From positions 1,984,001 to 2,048,000 of the forward strand of contig NZ_CP108476.1 of assembly GCF_036226465.1 (NCBI RefSeq): 64,000 nucleotides of DNA. Reading direction: 5' to 3'. Under the pieces are notes generated by a model. That model saw only the letters and a list, made by a program, of their open reading frames with translations, ran no database searches and was not told the origin of the DNA. Position 1 is the stretch's first letter, and the number at the start of each line of letters is the position of its first letter. The DNA is from Kitasatospora sp. NBC_01250 (lineage in GTDB: Bacteria; Actinomycetota; Actinomycetes; Streptomycetales; Streptomycetaceae). The position numbers were made by a program, and so were the translations under genes. Below, piece after piece: positions 48,355 through 61,924 of this stretch.

Positions 48355-48438
48355 TCAGCAGTGACACATTCGACAACACATGCCACGCACACCTGCCGGC
48401 ATGGTGCCGGTGGCGGTGGTCTTCGTCGTCGCAGTCAT
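48355..48438 (-). CDS. Cysteine-rich leader peptide upstream of metNIQ
   Basis: A 27-codon ORF from ATG 48438 to TGA 48355. It begins MTATTKTTATGT and ends with MPAGVRGMCCRMCHC, so four of the last seven residues are cysteine. No ribosome site precedes the ATG, which would fit a leaderless transcript. Polycysteine upstream ORFs act as cysteine-responsive attenuators in mycobacteria, and Streptomyces genomes carry similar annotated leader peptides. It precedes metN by about 200 bp with a stem-loop between. Ribosome stalling at cysteine codons when cysteine is scarce would control the methionine transporter (inference). Confidence 0.7.
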   Translation of the reverse strand: MTATTKTTATGTMPAGVRGMCCRMCHC

Positions 48439-48527
48439 GAAACCAGTAAAACAGATGAGAACGCTGCGTCCCAATGAACAGGATGTGACGTCCGCATTGC
48501 GGACACGACCCGGGCGCGGCACGGCGG

Positions 48528-48571
48528 AACGCCGAACGGCCCCGCCTCGTGAGGCGGGGCCGTTCGGCGTT
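48528..48571 (-). terminator. Terminator after the acetyltransferase gene
   Basis: Perfect 21-bp inverted repeat (48528-48548 with 48551-48571) with a minimal loop, between the acetyltransferase gene and the met leader. It separates the two transcripts. Confidence 0.85.
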
Positions 48572-48601
48572 GAGTGGTACAGACCAGATGCGGCGACGGG
48601 G

Positions 48602-49105
48602 TCAGACCGCGGCGGCCAGCGGGATCTCGACGGGCTTCTCCAGGTCCACGAAGCTCAGCTCGCTGGTCACCTGGCGGGTGCCGACCTGCCGGTAGCCCTG
48701 GCGCGCGTACAGGCGCAGGTTGCCGAGGCTGCGGTGGCCGGTGTTCAGGCGGAAGGCCCGCACCGGGCGCTCGCCGGCCAGCAGCCGCTCCTCGACGGCG
48801 CGCAGCAGCCGGCCGCCGAGGCCGTGCCGCTGCATCCGCGGGTGCACGACCAGGCGGCTTATCCGGCCGACGCCGTCCTCCTCGACCCAGCCGCGCACCG
48901 AGCCGACCACCTCGCCGCCGAGCCGGGCGACCAGGACGTGACGGTCCGCCAACTCCTCGCGCAGGCTCGTCAGGCTCTGGGTGAGCGGCTCGATCGACCA
49001 GTCGCCGTAGAGCTCGGCCTCGCTCTGGTAGCCGAGGTACTGGAGTTTGAGGATCTGTTCGGTGTCCTGCTCGGTCGCCACCGAGATGATCACGCTCATG
49101 CCCAT
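48602..49105 (-). CDS. GNAT acetyltransferase
   Basis: 167-residue acetyltransferase with one GNAT domain. The acetyl-CoA-binding motif is RLVVHPRMQRHGLGGRLLRAVEE (about 78-100), followed by NTGHRSLGNLRLYARQGYRQVG. The substrate is unknown. ATG 49105 is preferred because GGGAGG lies nine bases upstream; ATG 49099 is an in-frame alternative. It is between the met block and argH with its own terminator. Confidence 0.78.
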   Translation of the reverse strand: MGMSVIISVATEQDTEQILKLQYLGYQSEAELYGDWSIEPLTQSLTSLREELADRHVLVARLGGEVVGSVRGWVEEDGVGRISRLVVHPRMQRHGLGGRLLRAVEERLLAGERPVRAFRLNTGHRSLGNLRLYARQGYRQVGTRQVTSELSFVDLEKPVEIPLAAAV

Positions 49106-49357
49106 GTGCGGGGGCCTCCCATCGTCAATGCCCGGCGCGCAGGGTGAGGGTTTCGCACCGGATGGCCTGCCGGAGGTCGCCCGGCCGGGGATCGGCCCTG
49201 ACCGGGAACAGCGCATGACCGTATCAGCCGAAATCGGCGATACGTTCGCCAGCGCTCTACCCAGCCTTCAGCTGTTCTCAACCAGCCGGCGGTCTCTGGT
49301 GGCGGAAATCACTCGAACGTCACGGCGTGGCGGCCACGGACGGATGAGTGGCCGGTG

Positions 49358-49386
49358 CCGGCCGCCGACGATGGACCGGCGGCCGG
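49358..49386 (-). terminator. Possible terminator after argH
   Basis: 10-bp perfect stem (49358-49367 with 49377-49386) with a 9-base loop, 14 bp after the argH stop. Weaker than the other terminators but in the expected place. Confidence 0.5.
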
Positions 49387-49399
49387 TGACCGACGGTGG

Positions 49400-52135
<2,736 letters not shown>

Positions 52136-52149
52136 TCATGCGGTGATGG

Positions 52150-52180
52150 GCATAAGTATGCACGACCCTGCATGAAACTC
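52150..52180 (-). promoter_or_regulatory. ARG-box pair upstream of argG
   Basis: Two ARG-box-like half-palindromes: GCATAAGTATGCA (52150-52162) and TGCATGAAACTC (52169-52180). Their spacing and the TGCAT cores resemble ArgR sites, and the same pattern occurs before argC. They lie 36 bp upstream of the argG start. Confidence 0.6.
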
Positions 52181-52218
52181 AAAGCCCTGGAGGCGGTGGA
52201 CGAAGCGGCCGGGCCGGG

Positions 52219-53397
52219 CTACCAGGCGACCGGGAGCGCGCGCAGCCCGTAGATGACCGTCTCGTTGCGGAACGGGACCTCGTCGAACGGCACGGCCAGC
52301 CGCAGCGCGGGCAGCCGGCGCAGCAGCGTCGAGAGTGCGATCTGCAGCTCGGCCCGGGCCAGCGGCTGGCCCAGGCACTGGTGCACGCCGAAGCCGAAGG
52401 CCAGGTGGCGGCGGGCGTCCCGGGTGACGTCCAGCTCCTCGCCGCCGGGGAAGAGCCCCTCGTCCCGGTTGGCGGTGGAGAGCACGGCCAGCACGCCCTC
52501 GCCGGCCCGCACCAGGGTGCCGCCGGGCAGCTCGACGTCCGCCAGGGCCACCCGGGGCAGCCCGGAGCCGATGATGGTCAGGTAGCGCAGGAACTCCTCG
52601 ACCGCACCCGGAATCAACTCGGGCCGCTCGCGCAGCAGATCGGCCTGGGCCGGGTGCTGCAGCAGCGCCAGGGCGGAGAGCGAGGTCATGTTGGCGGTGG
52701 TCTCATGGCCGGCGACCAGCAGGAGCAGGCCGGTGACCGCGACCTCCGGGAGCGTCAGGTCGGTGCGCGCGGCCAGCCTGGCGAGGATGCCGTCCTCGCG
52801 GCCCCGCCGGCTCGCCGCCAGCTCGGTGAGGTAGGCGGTGAGCGCCTCGAAGGCGCTGCGGGTGGTCGCGGCGGGCGCGGTGGTGTCCAGCAGCCGGAAG
52901 CTCTCGCGCTGGAAGAACGCGTGGTCCCCGTAGGGCACACCGAGCAGCTCGCAGATCACCAACGAGGGCACGGGCAGGGCGAATTCGGCGACCAGGTCGG
53001 CCGGCGGGCCGTGCCCGACCATGGCGTCCAGGGCCTCGTCCACGATGCGCTGGATCCCCGGGCGCATCGCCTCCACCCGCTTGATCAGGAACTCGGTGGT
53101 GAGCATCCGGCGCAGCCGGGCGTGCTCCGGGTCGTCCAGGCGCAGGAAGCTCGGGGTCTCGTTGCGCAGCTCCTGCTGGCTCCGGGTGAGGATCGGGAAG
53201 CCCGGGTTGCGCCCGTCGGCGCTGAAGCGGCGGTCGCTCAGCACGGTGCGGACGTCCTGGTAGTCGGTCAGCAGCCAGCAGGGGTTGCCGTCCCACAGGG
53301 TCAGCCGGGCGGCGGGGCGGCGGTAGGCGGGCGGCGGGTCGAAGGGGCAGCCCGACGGGCGCGGGGCCGGGAAGGCGAGCTCGTCGACGATGCTCAT
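52219..53397 (-). CDS. Cytochrome P450, CYP105-like
   Basis: 392-residue soluble bacterial P450. The I-helix AGHETT is at 229-234, the K-helix ExxR is E268-R271, and the heme Cys341 is in FGFGVHQCLG (334-343). The LDDPEHARLRRML and FLIKRVEAMRP stretches resemble CYP105 proteins, which often oxidise many small molecules. Its ATG overlaps the stop of the ferredoxin gene as ATGA (53394-53397), so it is coupled to its likely redox partner. Substrate unknown. Its position between argR and argG is unusual. Confidence 0.93.
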   Translation of the reverse strand: MSIVDELAFPAPRPSGCPFDPPPAYRRPAARLTLWDGNPCWLLTDYQDVRTVLSDRRFSADGRNPGFPILTRSQQELRNETPSFLRLDDPEHARLRRMLTTEFLIKRVEAMRPGIQRIVDEALDAMVGHGPPADLVAEFALPVPSLVICELLGVPYGDHAFFQRESFRLLDTTAPAATTRSAFEALTAYLTELAASRRGREDGILARLAARTDLTLPEVAVTGLLLLVAGHETTANMTSLSALALLQHPAQADLLRERPELIPGAVEEFLRYLTIIGSGLPRVALADVELPGGTLVRAGEGVLAVLSTANRDEGLFPGGEELDVTRDARRHLAFGFGVHQCLGQPLARAELQIALSTLLRRLPALRLAVPFDEVPFRNETVIYGLRALPVAW

Positions 53398-53615
53398 GCG
53401 CCGCTCTCCCCGCCGGCGGCCGGGGCGGTCACGGTGATGGCGCCGCCCGGGCAGAGGGCGGCGGCGGTGCGCAGGGCGGGCAGCAGGGCCAGGGCCGGAC
53501 GGTCCTGGAGCAGCCGCACCAGCCCGTCCTGCTCGTTCTGGTCGAAGACCTCGGGGGCGGTCAGGACGCACTGGCCTGAGCTGCAGCAGCGATCCTGATC
53601 GACAGTCACGTGCAT
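53394..53615 (-). CDS. 3Fe-4S ferredoxin
   Basis: 73-residue ferredoxin that probably delivers electrons to the adjacent P450. The cluster ligands are C10, C16 and C55 in the pattern C-x5-C ... CP, with an extra C11; the missing fourth cysteine is usual for the 3Fe-4S type. ATG 53615 has GAGG upstream. Overlapping stop and start with the P450 gene imply balanced synthesis. No reductase gene is present nearby. Confidence 0.9.
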   Translation of the reverse strand: MHVTVDQDRCCSSGQCVLTAPEVFDQNEQDGLVRLLQDRPALALLPALRTAAALCPGGAITVTAPAAGGESGA

Positions 53616-53798
53616 GGCGGACCTCGTTGGGCGCGAAGGGGACCGGCTGCCCGCGGCGACCGGCAGTCCTTGGCCTCAACCTAGCCCGCCGTTGTGGTGT
53701 CCGTGCGAGGGCGGCGCCGAGGCGGTCCGAGAATGGCCGGTTTCCGCCCCTTCGCCGCCCCACCGGCCGCGCTGGCCGCGCTGGCCGCGCTGGCCGCG

Positions 53799-54353
53799 CT
53801 ACGCACGGTCCGTTCGGGCCTGGGCCAGCTGCATCAGGTGGTCGGCGAGGGCCTGGCCGCCGGCCGGATCCCGGCTGATCAGCAGCACCGTGTCGTCGCC
53901 CGCGATGGTGCCGATGATCTCGTGCACCCCGGCCGTGTCGATCGCCGAGGCGAGGAACTGCGCGGCGCCCGGCGGGGTGCGCAGCACCACCAGGTTGCCG
54001 GAGGCGGTGGCCGAGACCATCAGCTCGCCGGCCAGCCGGGCCATCCGCCCCTCGCTCGCCGACTCCCCCATCGGGGCGCGCGGCGTGGGGTCGCCGCCCT
54101 CGGCCGGGACGGCGTAGATCAGCGCGCCGTCCCGGTTGCGGATCTTGACCGCGCCCAGTTCGTCCAGGTCCCGGGAGAGCGTGGCCTGGGTGACCACCAG
54201 CCCGTCGTCGGCCAGCAGTTTGGCCAACTGGCTCTGGGAGCGGACCGGTTGACGGGTCAGCAGGTCCACGATCCGCCGGTGGCGCGCGGTGCGGGTCTGC
54301 GGGACCTGCGACGTCGGGCCGGCGGGGGTCTGGTCGGATGGGGGCACGCTCAT
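53799..54353 (-). CDS. argR: Arginine repressor ArgR
   Basis: 184-residue regulator that represses arginine genes when arginine binds. The N-terminal winged helix-turn-helix (about 21-75) contains [15 protein letters not shown] and [14 protein letters not shown]; the C-terminal part (about 105-180) has [12 protein letters not shown], the arginine-binding and hexamer region. It is the last gene of argC-J-B-D-R and would act on the ARG boxes before argC and argG. ATG 54353 lies 18 bp after argD. Confidence 0.94.
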   Translation of the reverse strand: MSVPPSDQTPAGPTSQVPQTRTARHRRIVDLLTRQPVRSQSQLAKLLADDGLVVTQATLSRDLDELGAVKIRNRDGALIYAVPAEGGDPTPRAPMGESASEGRMARLAGELMVSATASGNLVVLRTPPGAAQFLASAIDTAGVHEIIGTIAGDDTVLLISRDPAGGQALADHLMQLAQARTDRA

Positions 54354-54371
54354 GATGATGATTCTCCCGGA

Positions 54372-55664
54372 CTACCCGCGCGACTGCTCGGCCGGGTCGC
54401 CCGGCCGGGCCGCGGTGGCCGCCGGTGCGGTGCCCGGGCGGTCCGCCGCGGCCGCCTCGGCGCGGACGCTGTCCAGGATCGCGGGCAGTGCGGCCAGGAA
54501 GGCGCCGGCCTGTGCCTCGGTGAGGATCAGCGGCGGAACCAGCCGCACCGCGTCGGCCACGGCCGCGTTCACCAGGAAGCCGGCCCGCTGGGCCGCCGCC
54601 TGGACGGCCGCCGCCACCGGCTCGGTGAGCACGATGCCGAGCAGCAGGCCCGCGCCCCGCACGTGCGAGATCAGCGGGTCGCCGAGCGCCTCGACGCCGT
54701 GCCGCAGCTGGTCACCGACGGTGCGCACCTGGGCCAGCAGGCCCTGGCTCTCGATGGTGTCGAGCACCGCGAGCGCGCCGGCGGCGACCACCGGGTTGCC
54801 GCCGAAGGTGGTGCCGTGCTGCCCCGGCCGGAGCAGGTCCCCCGCCGCGCCGTAGGCGATCGCCGCGCCGATCGGCAGGCCGCCGCCCAGGCCCTTGGCC
54901 AGGGTGACGACGTCCGGCTCGACGCCCTCCTCGGCCTGGTGGGCGAACCAGTGGCCGGTGCGGCCGATGCCGGTCTGCACCTCGTCCAGGATCAGCAGGG
55001 AGCCGGTCGCCCGGGTGATCTCGCGGGCCGCCCGCAGGTAGCCGGGCGGCAGCGGGATCGCGCCGTTCTCGCCCTGGATCGGCTCCAGCACCACGGCCGC
55101 GGTCGCGGTGGTCACCGCCGCGCGCAGCGCCTCGATGTCGCCGAACGGGACGTGCGTCACGTCGCCCGGCAGCGGCCGGAACGGCTCCTGCTTGGCGGGC
55201 TGGCCGGTGAGGGCGAGCGAGCCCATGGTGCGGCCGTGGAAGGCGCCCTCCAGGGCCACCAGGTGGGTGCGCCCGGTCAGCCGGCTGATCTTGAAGGCGG
55301 CCTCGTTGGCCTCGGCGCCCGAGTTGCAGAAGAAGACCCGGCCCGGACGGTCGTCCAGCGCGAGCAGCCGCTCGGCCAGCGCGATGGTGGGCTCGGCGGT
55401 GAAGAGGTTGGAGACGTGGCCGAGCCGCCCGATCTGCCCGGTCACCGCGGCGACCAGCGCCGGGTGCGCGGTGCCGAGCGCGTTGACCGCGATGCCGCCG
55501 AGCAGGTCCAGGTACTCGTTGCCGTCGGCGTCCCAGAGGAGCGCGCCCTCGCCGCGGACCAGCGGGAGGCGGGGGGTGCCGTAGTTGTCGGTGAAGGCGT
55601 CCTGGTAGCGCTTGGTCAACTCGTCGTTGCCGCTTGCCAGGTGGGTGTTCTCGGTGTCGTTCAT
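54372..55664 (-). CDS. argD: Acetylornithine aminotransferase
   Basis: 430-residue class III PLP aminotransferase that makes N-acetylornithine. The PLP lysine is K257 in [28 protein letters not shown] (about 226-240) and [10 protein letters not shown] (about 114-123) are further family segments. Its start overlaps the argB stop as ATGA (55661-55664). The C-terminal tail beyond about 405 is Ala/Pro-rich and non-conserved. Confidence 0.95.
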   Translation of the reverse strand: MNDTENTHLASGNDELTKRYQDAFTDNYGTPRLPLVRGEGALLWDADGNEYLDLLGGIAVNALGTAHPALVAAVTGQIGRLGHVSNLFTAEPTIALAERLLALDDRPGRVFFCNSGAEANEAAFKISRLTGRTHLVALEGAFHGRTMGSLALTGQPAKQEPFRPLPGDVTHVPFGDIEALRAAVTTATAAVVLEPIQGENGAIPLPPGYLRAAREITRATGSLLILDEVQTGIGRTGHWFAHQAEEGVEPDVVTLAKGLGGGLPIGAAIAYGAAGDLLRPGQHGTTFGGNPVVAAGALAVLDTIESQGLLAQVRTVGDQLRHGVEALGDPLISHVRGAGLLLGIVLTEPVAAAVQAAAQRAGFLVNAAVADAVRLVPPLILTEAQAGAFLAALPAILDSVRAEAAAADRPGTAPAATAARPGDPAEQSRG

Positions 55665-56593
55665 GCCAGGCCCCCCAGGACCGCGCTCTCGTCGTCCGGC
55701 ACCACCATGGTGCCGATCCCCTCGTCGGTGAAGATCTCCAGCAGCAGGCTGTGCTGGACCCGCCCGTCCAGCACGCGGGCGGTGCCCACCCCGGAGCGCA
55801 CCGCGCGCAGGCAGCCCTCCATCTTGGGCACCATGCCGCTGCTCAGCGTGGGCAGTATGGCCTCCAGCTCGGTCGCGGTGAGCTGGCTGATCACGTCGTC
55901 GGAGTTCGGCCAGTCCGCGTAGAGCCCCTCGACGTCGGTGAGCACCACGAGCATCTCGGCGCCCAGCGCGGCCGCGAGGGCCGAGGCGGCGGTGTCCGCG
56001 TTGATGTTGTAGACGTGGCCGTCGGTGCCGCGCGCGATGCTGGAGATCACCGGGATCCGGCCGTCGGCGATCAGCGCCTTGACCGCGCCGGACTCGATGT
56101 TGACGATGTCGCCGACCAGGCCGATGTCCACCTGCTCGCCGTCCACCACCGCGTACCGCTTGACGGCGGTCATGGTGTGCGCGTCCTCGCCGGTCATGCC
56201 GACCGCGAACGGCCCGTGCTCGTTGAGCAGCCCGACCAGTTCGCGCTGGACCTGTCCGGCCAGCACCATCCGGACCACGTCCATGGTCTCGGGGGTGGTG
56301 ACCCGCAGACCGTTGGTGAACGAGGACTCCAGCCCCAGCTTCTCCAGCTGCGCGCTGATCTGCGGACCGCCGCCGTGCACGACGACCGGGTGCAGGCCGG
56401 CGTACCGCAGGAAGACCACGTCCTGGGCGAAGGCCGTCTTGAGCGACTCGTCGACCATGGCGTTGCCGCCGAACTTGATCACCACGGTCTTGCCGTGGAA
56501 CCGCTCCAGCCAGGGCAGCGCCTCGATGAGGGTCAGCGCCTTGGGCAACGCGGTGTTGTTGCGGGCCTGTTCGCCCTTGGGTGCGATCTGCAC
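55661..56593 (-). CDS. argB: Acetylglutamate kinase
   Basis: 310-residue amino-acid kinase that phosphorylates N-acetylglutamate, usually the arginine-inhibited step. Glycine-rich motifs KFGGNAM (about 40-46) and VVHGGGPQI (about 71-79) bind ATP and substrate, with [15 protein letters not shown] near 195. GTG 56593 is the start. Translationally coupled to argD by a 4-nt overlap; 54 bp after argJ. Confidence 0.96.
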   Translation of the reverse strand: MQIAPKGEQARNNTALPKALTLIEALPWLERFHGKTVVIKFGGNAMVDESLKTAFAQDVVFLRYAGLHPVVVHGGGPQISAQLEKLGLESSFTNGLRVTTPETMDVVRMVLAGQVQRELVGLLNEHGPFAVGMTGEDAHTMTAVKRYAVVDGEQVDIGLVGDIVNIESGAVKALIADGRIPVISSIARGTDGHVYNINADTAASALAAALGAEMLVVLTDVEGLYADWPNSDDVISQLTATELEAILPTLSSGMVPKMEGCLRAVRSGVGTARVLDGRVQHSLLLEIFTDEGIGTMVVPDDESAVLGGLA

Positions 56594-56647
56594 GGTGTCA
56601 GTCCCGGTTGAGGTGTCAGTCGCCGAATGGTGGGGTGGTGCCGGGGA

Positions 56648-58900
<2,253 letters not shown>

Positions 58901-59024
58901 AGGAGTAGACGTGGGCCTCCCGCCGCGCTGCTGTGACGCAGCTCACAGCAGCGGCAGAACCTGCGCGCCGCAGCCGCCGTCTGGCTGGTGTGAGATCACG
59001 CTGGCGACCGGAAGGGACCACCGC

Positions 59025-59834
59025 ATGACGTCCGCAACGAGCGCGGCAGACACCGCGCCGAAGACCTACGCCTGGGAGATCCAGGCCACCGGGCTGAAAG
59101 TACGGGTCGGCCGCAAGAAGATGGCCGTCGACGGGCTCGACCTCTCGCTCGGCACCGGCACCCACGGCCTGCTGGGGCCCAACGGAGCGGGCAAGACCAC
59201 CCTGATCCGGGCGCTGGCCACCGTGCTGCGCCCCACCGAGGGCGAGCTGCGGCTGTGCGGCACCTCCCTGGGCGGGCTGGGCGACCTGCGGGCGCTGCGT
59301 CGCCGGATCGGCTACCTGCCCCAGGAGTTCGGCTACTACAAGCGCTTCACGGTGCGCGAGTTCGTCGAGTACATGGCCTGGCTGAAGGAGGTCCCCAAGG
59401 CGGAGATCCCCGCCGCCGTCCAGCGCGCGGTGGAGCGGGTGGGCCTGGCCGACCAGGCCGACCAGCGGATGAAGACCCTCTCCGGCGGCATGGTGCGCCG
59501 GGCCGGCATCGCGCAGGCCATCGTCAACGAGCCGACCGTGCTGCTGCTGGACGAGCCGACCGTCGGCCTGGACCCGGCGCAGCGGCTGCGCTTTCGCGAG
59601 CTGCTGCAGGAACTGGGCCGCGACGCCTGCGTGGTGGTCTCCACCCACCTGGTCGAGGACGTCGCCGCCGCCTGCACCGACGTGGTCCTCTTCGACCAGG
59701 GCCGCCTCGTCTTCCAGGGCCCGCCGGAGGTCCTGGCCGCGGCGGGCAGCGCCGAGTACCCGGGCGACAGCCCGCTGGAGCGCGGCTACTCGGCGCTGCT
59801 GGAGAACTCCGAGCCGCAGCGGGGTACCTGGTGA
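59025..59834 (+). CDS. ABC transporter ATP-binding protein
   Basis: 269-residue ATPase. Walker A is GPNGAGKTT (51-59), the signature LSGGMVRRAG lies near 155 and Walker B is VLLLDEPTVGLDP. It is typical of the exporter/ABC-2-like class. ATG 59025 follows GAAGGGA. It is the first of three overlapping genes: its stop overlaps the next start as GTGA (59831-59834). Substrate unknown; the first ~25 residues are unlike usual ABC ATPases and may be an extension. Confidence 0.92.
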   Translation: MTSATSAADTAPKTYAWEIQATGLKVRVGRKKMAVDGLDLSLGTGTHGLLGPNGAGKTTLIRALATVLRPTEGELRLCGTSLGGLGDLRALRRRIGYLPQEFGYYKRFTVREFVEYMAWLKEVPKAEIPAAVQRAVERVGLADQADQRMKTLSGGMVRRAGIAQAIVNEPTVLLLDEPTVGLDPAQRLRFRELLQELGRDACVVVSTHLVEDVAAACTDVVLFDQGRLVFQGPPEVLAAAGSAEYPGDSPLERGYSALLENSEPQRGTW

Positions 59835-61222
59835 ACGGGCGGGTGCTGCGCACCGAGCTGAAGCGCTCGATCGCCCCGTGGAGCGGCGTCGTCGTCCTCG
59901 GCGGCAGCCTGGCGGTGTTCTGTCTGTTCAACGGGCTCTGGTGGCAGGGCACCAGCGGGTGGACGGCCCAGTGGACCTCGATGGCCCTGTGGACCCGGTC
60001 CCTGCTGACCTTCTGGTGGCCGCTGGTGGTGGGCATGGGGGCGGTGTACGGGCTGCGCGACTCCCGCGCGCGGATGACCGAACTGCTGGCGACCACGCCG
60101 CTGCCGGCCTGGCGCCGGGCGGCGCTGCCCGCGGGTGCGACGGCGCTCGCGCTGGCGTCGGGCTTCGGCCTGCTCGTCCTGGTGGGCGGCGTCCAGGTGG
60201 CCCTCGGCGCCACCAGCTACCTGCCCCTGGGGTGGCTGCCGATCTCGCTGGTCGCGGTGCTGGCCCTGGTCGCGGGGGCCGTGTTCGGCATGGGCGTCGC
60301 ACGGGCCGTGCCCTCCGCACTCACCCCGCCGGCCCTGGTGGTGTTCCTCCTCATGACGGGCATGTTCCTGCGGCCGAGCAATGAGGGGACACTGCCGGCG
60401 GGCCTCGCGCCGAACCGGCTCGTCCTGCTGTCGCCGGCGACCGCACAGCCGCGGGAGATGCTGCTGACCCTCTCCGGTTCCGTGCACCTGGGCCAGACGC
60501 TCTGGCTGCTCGGCCTGCTCGCCACCGGCTTCGCCCTGCTGCTGGCCACGACTCGCCGGGCCCGGCTGCTCGCGGTGGCTCCCGTGCTGGCCGGCGCGGC
60601 CCTGGCCCTGCTGATCCTCCCGGCCGCTCCGCGCGGCACCTACGTCGTCGACAAGGCCGCCGCGGCCCTGGTCTGCGACGGCCCGGTGTGCGTGACGCAG
60701 GCCAACAGCTCGCACCTGCCCGCACTCGCGCCGCGCGGCAAGGAGGCGCTGCGCGTGCTGCACGACGCCCTGGGCGACCAGGCGCCGGCCTCGGTGCGGG
60801 AGGAGACCGCGCTGCGCGCGCTCGGCGACCAACGCCAACTCTCCGCCGACGTGGTGCTGGTCGACTTGGACGACCCGCTGATCGCCCGTGCGTCGGGGGC
60901 GGACCTGACCCGCTTCCTGGTCGCCCAGGGCCTGGCGCCCAACTGCGAACCGCGCGGCCCGGGGGAGGGCGGGGGGCTGGTCGACGTCCCCGCGCAGAGC
61001 ATCGCCGCGAGCTGGGCCCTCGGCGACCACCAGCTCGAACCGCTGCAGAAGCCGGACAACGACGTGTACGCGCAGCGCACCTGGGCGCAGGCCGACGCCG
61101 CCTGGCAGAAGCTGACGGCCCTGCCGCCGGCCGAGCAGCGCTCGCGGATCGCCCGGCTGCATGCCGCCGCGCTCTCCTGCACGAACGAACTCGCGGCTCT
61201 CACCGGGGAGGCTTCCTCATGA
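59831..61222 (+). CDS. ABC transporter membrane protein with extra soluble domain
   Basis: 463-residue protein. Residues about 1-265 hold six to seven hydrophobic segments, while about 268-463 form a soluble domain with four cysteines (C282 and C287 in VCDGPVC, one in PNCEP, one in LSCTN) and a gene-specific sequence I do not recognise. Coupled to the ATPase gene by GTGA and to the next gene by ATGA (61219-61222). The cysteines suggest a disulfide-containing external domain, but topology was not tested. Confidence 0.85.
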   Translation: MNGRVLRTELKRSIAPWSGVVVLGGSLAVFCLFNGLWWQGTSGWTAQWTSMALWTRSLLTFWWPLVVGMGAVYGLRDSRARMTELLATTPLPAWRRAALPAGATALALASGFGLLVLVGGVQVALGATSYLPLGWLPISLVAVLALVAGAVFGMGVARAVPSALTPPALVVFLLMTGMFLRPSNEGTLPAGLAPNRLVLLSPATAQPREMLLTLSGSVHLGQTLWLLGLLATGFALLLATTRRARLLAVAPVLAGAALALLILPAAPRGTYVVDKAAAALVCDGPVCVTQANSSHLPALAPRGKEALRVLHDALGDQAPASVREETALRALGDQRQLSADVVLVDLDDPLIARASGADLTRFLVAQGLAPNCEPRGPGEGGGLVDVPAQSIAASWALGDHQLEPLQKPDNDVYAQRTWAQADAAWQKLTALPPAEQRSRIARLHAAALSCTNELAALTGEASS

Positions 61223-61794
61223 GATGGCTGCTGCTGCACGCGCGTTCACGGCAGGTGCCCACCTCGGCCGCCGCGGTCATGCTCGTCGCCCTGGCGCTGT
61301 GGGCCCTCGACCGGGGCAGCGGCAAGCACTCGGCGAGCCTGGGGACCGCGGCCCTGGTTCTCACCGCGAACGTGGCGGCCTCCTCCGTCGGGCTCGGCTG
61401 GCAGGATGCCGCGCTGGACCGGACGGCCGCGATCCGGTGGCTGCCCCGGCGGGCGGTGCACGTGCTGCTGATCGGCGCGGTCGCCGCCTTGGCGCTGCTG
61501 GCGGTCCAGGCGGCGGGGCCGGAACTGGCCCCGACCGCGCTCGTCGTCCGGGACAGCGCGGGCCTGGTCGGCCTGGCCGCGCTCGGGGCGGTGCTCTGCG
61601 GGGCGCCGTTCGCCTGGGCCCTGCCGACCGGCTGGCTCGGGTACACCCTCCTCGCCCCTCCGCTGGGCGGCACCGCGGGACAGGTGGCCAGCTGGATGAT
61701 CTCTCCCCCCGGCACGTCGGCGTCCAGCTGGACCGCGTGGGCCCTGCTGGCGAGCGGCACCGTGCTGTACGCCACGACGGGGGCCAGACGGTGA
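61219..61794 (+). CDS. Second ABC transporter membrane protein
   Basis: 191-residue protein with about five hydrophobic segments and no recognised motif. It starts at an ATG overlapping the previous stop and so is almost certainly produced with the ATPase and the 463-residue membrane protein. It may form a heteromeric channel with that protein. It is not like classical ABC-2 permeases in length. Confidence 0.8.
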   Translation: MRWLLLHARSRQVPTSAAAVMLVALALWALDRGSGKHSASLGTAALVLTANVAASSVGLGWQDAALDRTAAIRWLPRRAVHVLLIGAVAALALLAVQAAGPELAPTALVVRDSAGLVGLAALGAVLCGAPFAWALPTGWLGYTLLAPPLGGTAGQVASWMISPPGTSASSWTAWALLASGTVLYATTGARR

Positions 61795-61813
61795 CGGACC
61801 ACCGCCGGCGTGG

Positions 61814-61924
61814 TCAGACGCTGAACCAGTGGAGGGCGGCGGCGTGGAGGGCGGCGAGGGCGGCGCGGTCGGTGGGGGCCGGGTGGAGGGTGGCGGCCCG
61901 GGTTGCCGGTTCGGCAGGATTCAT
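61814..61924 (-). CDS. 36-codon ORF coupled to the RlmG-like gene
   Basis: A short ORF whose ATG (61924) overlaps the TGA of the methyltransferase gene as ATGA. It encodes 36 residues, beginning MNPAEPATRAATLHPAP and ending ALHWFSV. Most codons end in G or C, as in coding DNA here, and the overlap fits the translational coupling seen elsewhere. No domain is recognised. It could be a small protein or chance; no ribosome site is visible other than coupling. Confidence 0.45.
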   Translation of the reverse strand: MNPAEPATRAATLHPAPTDRAALAALHAAALHWFSV

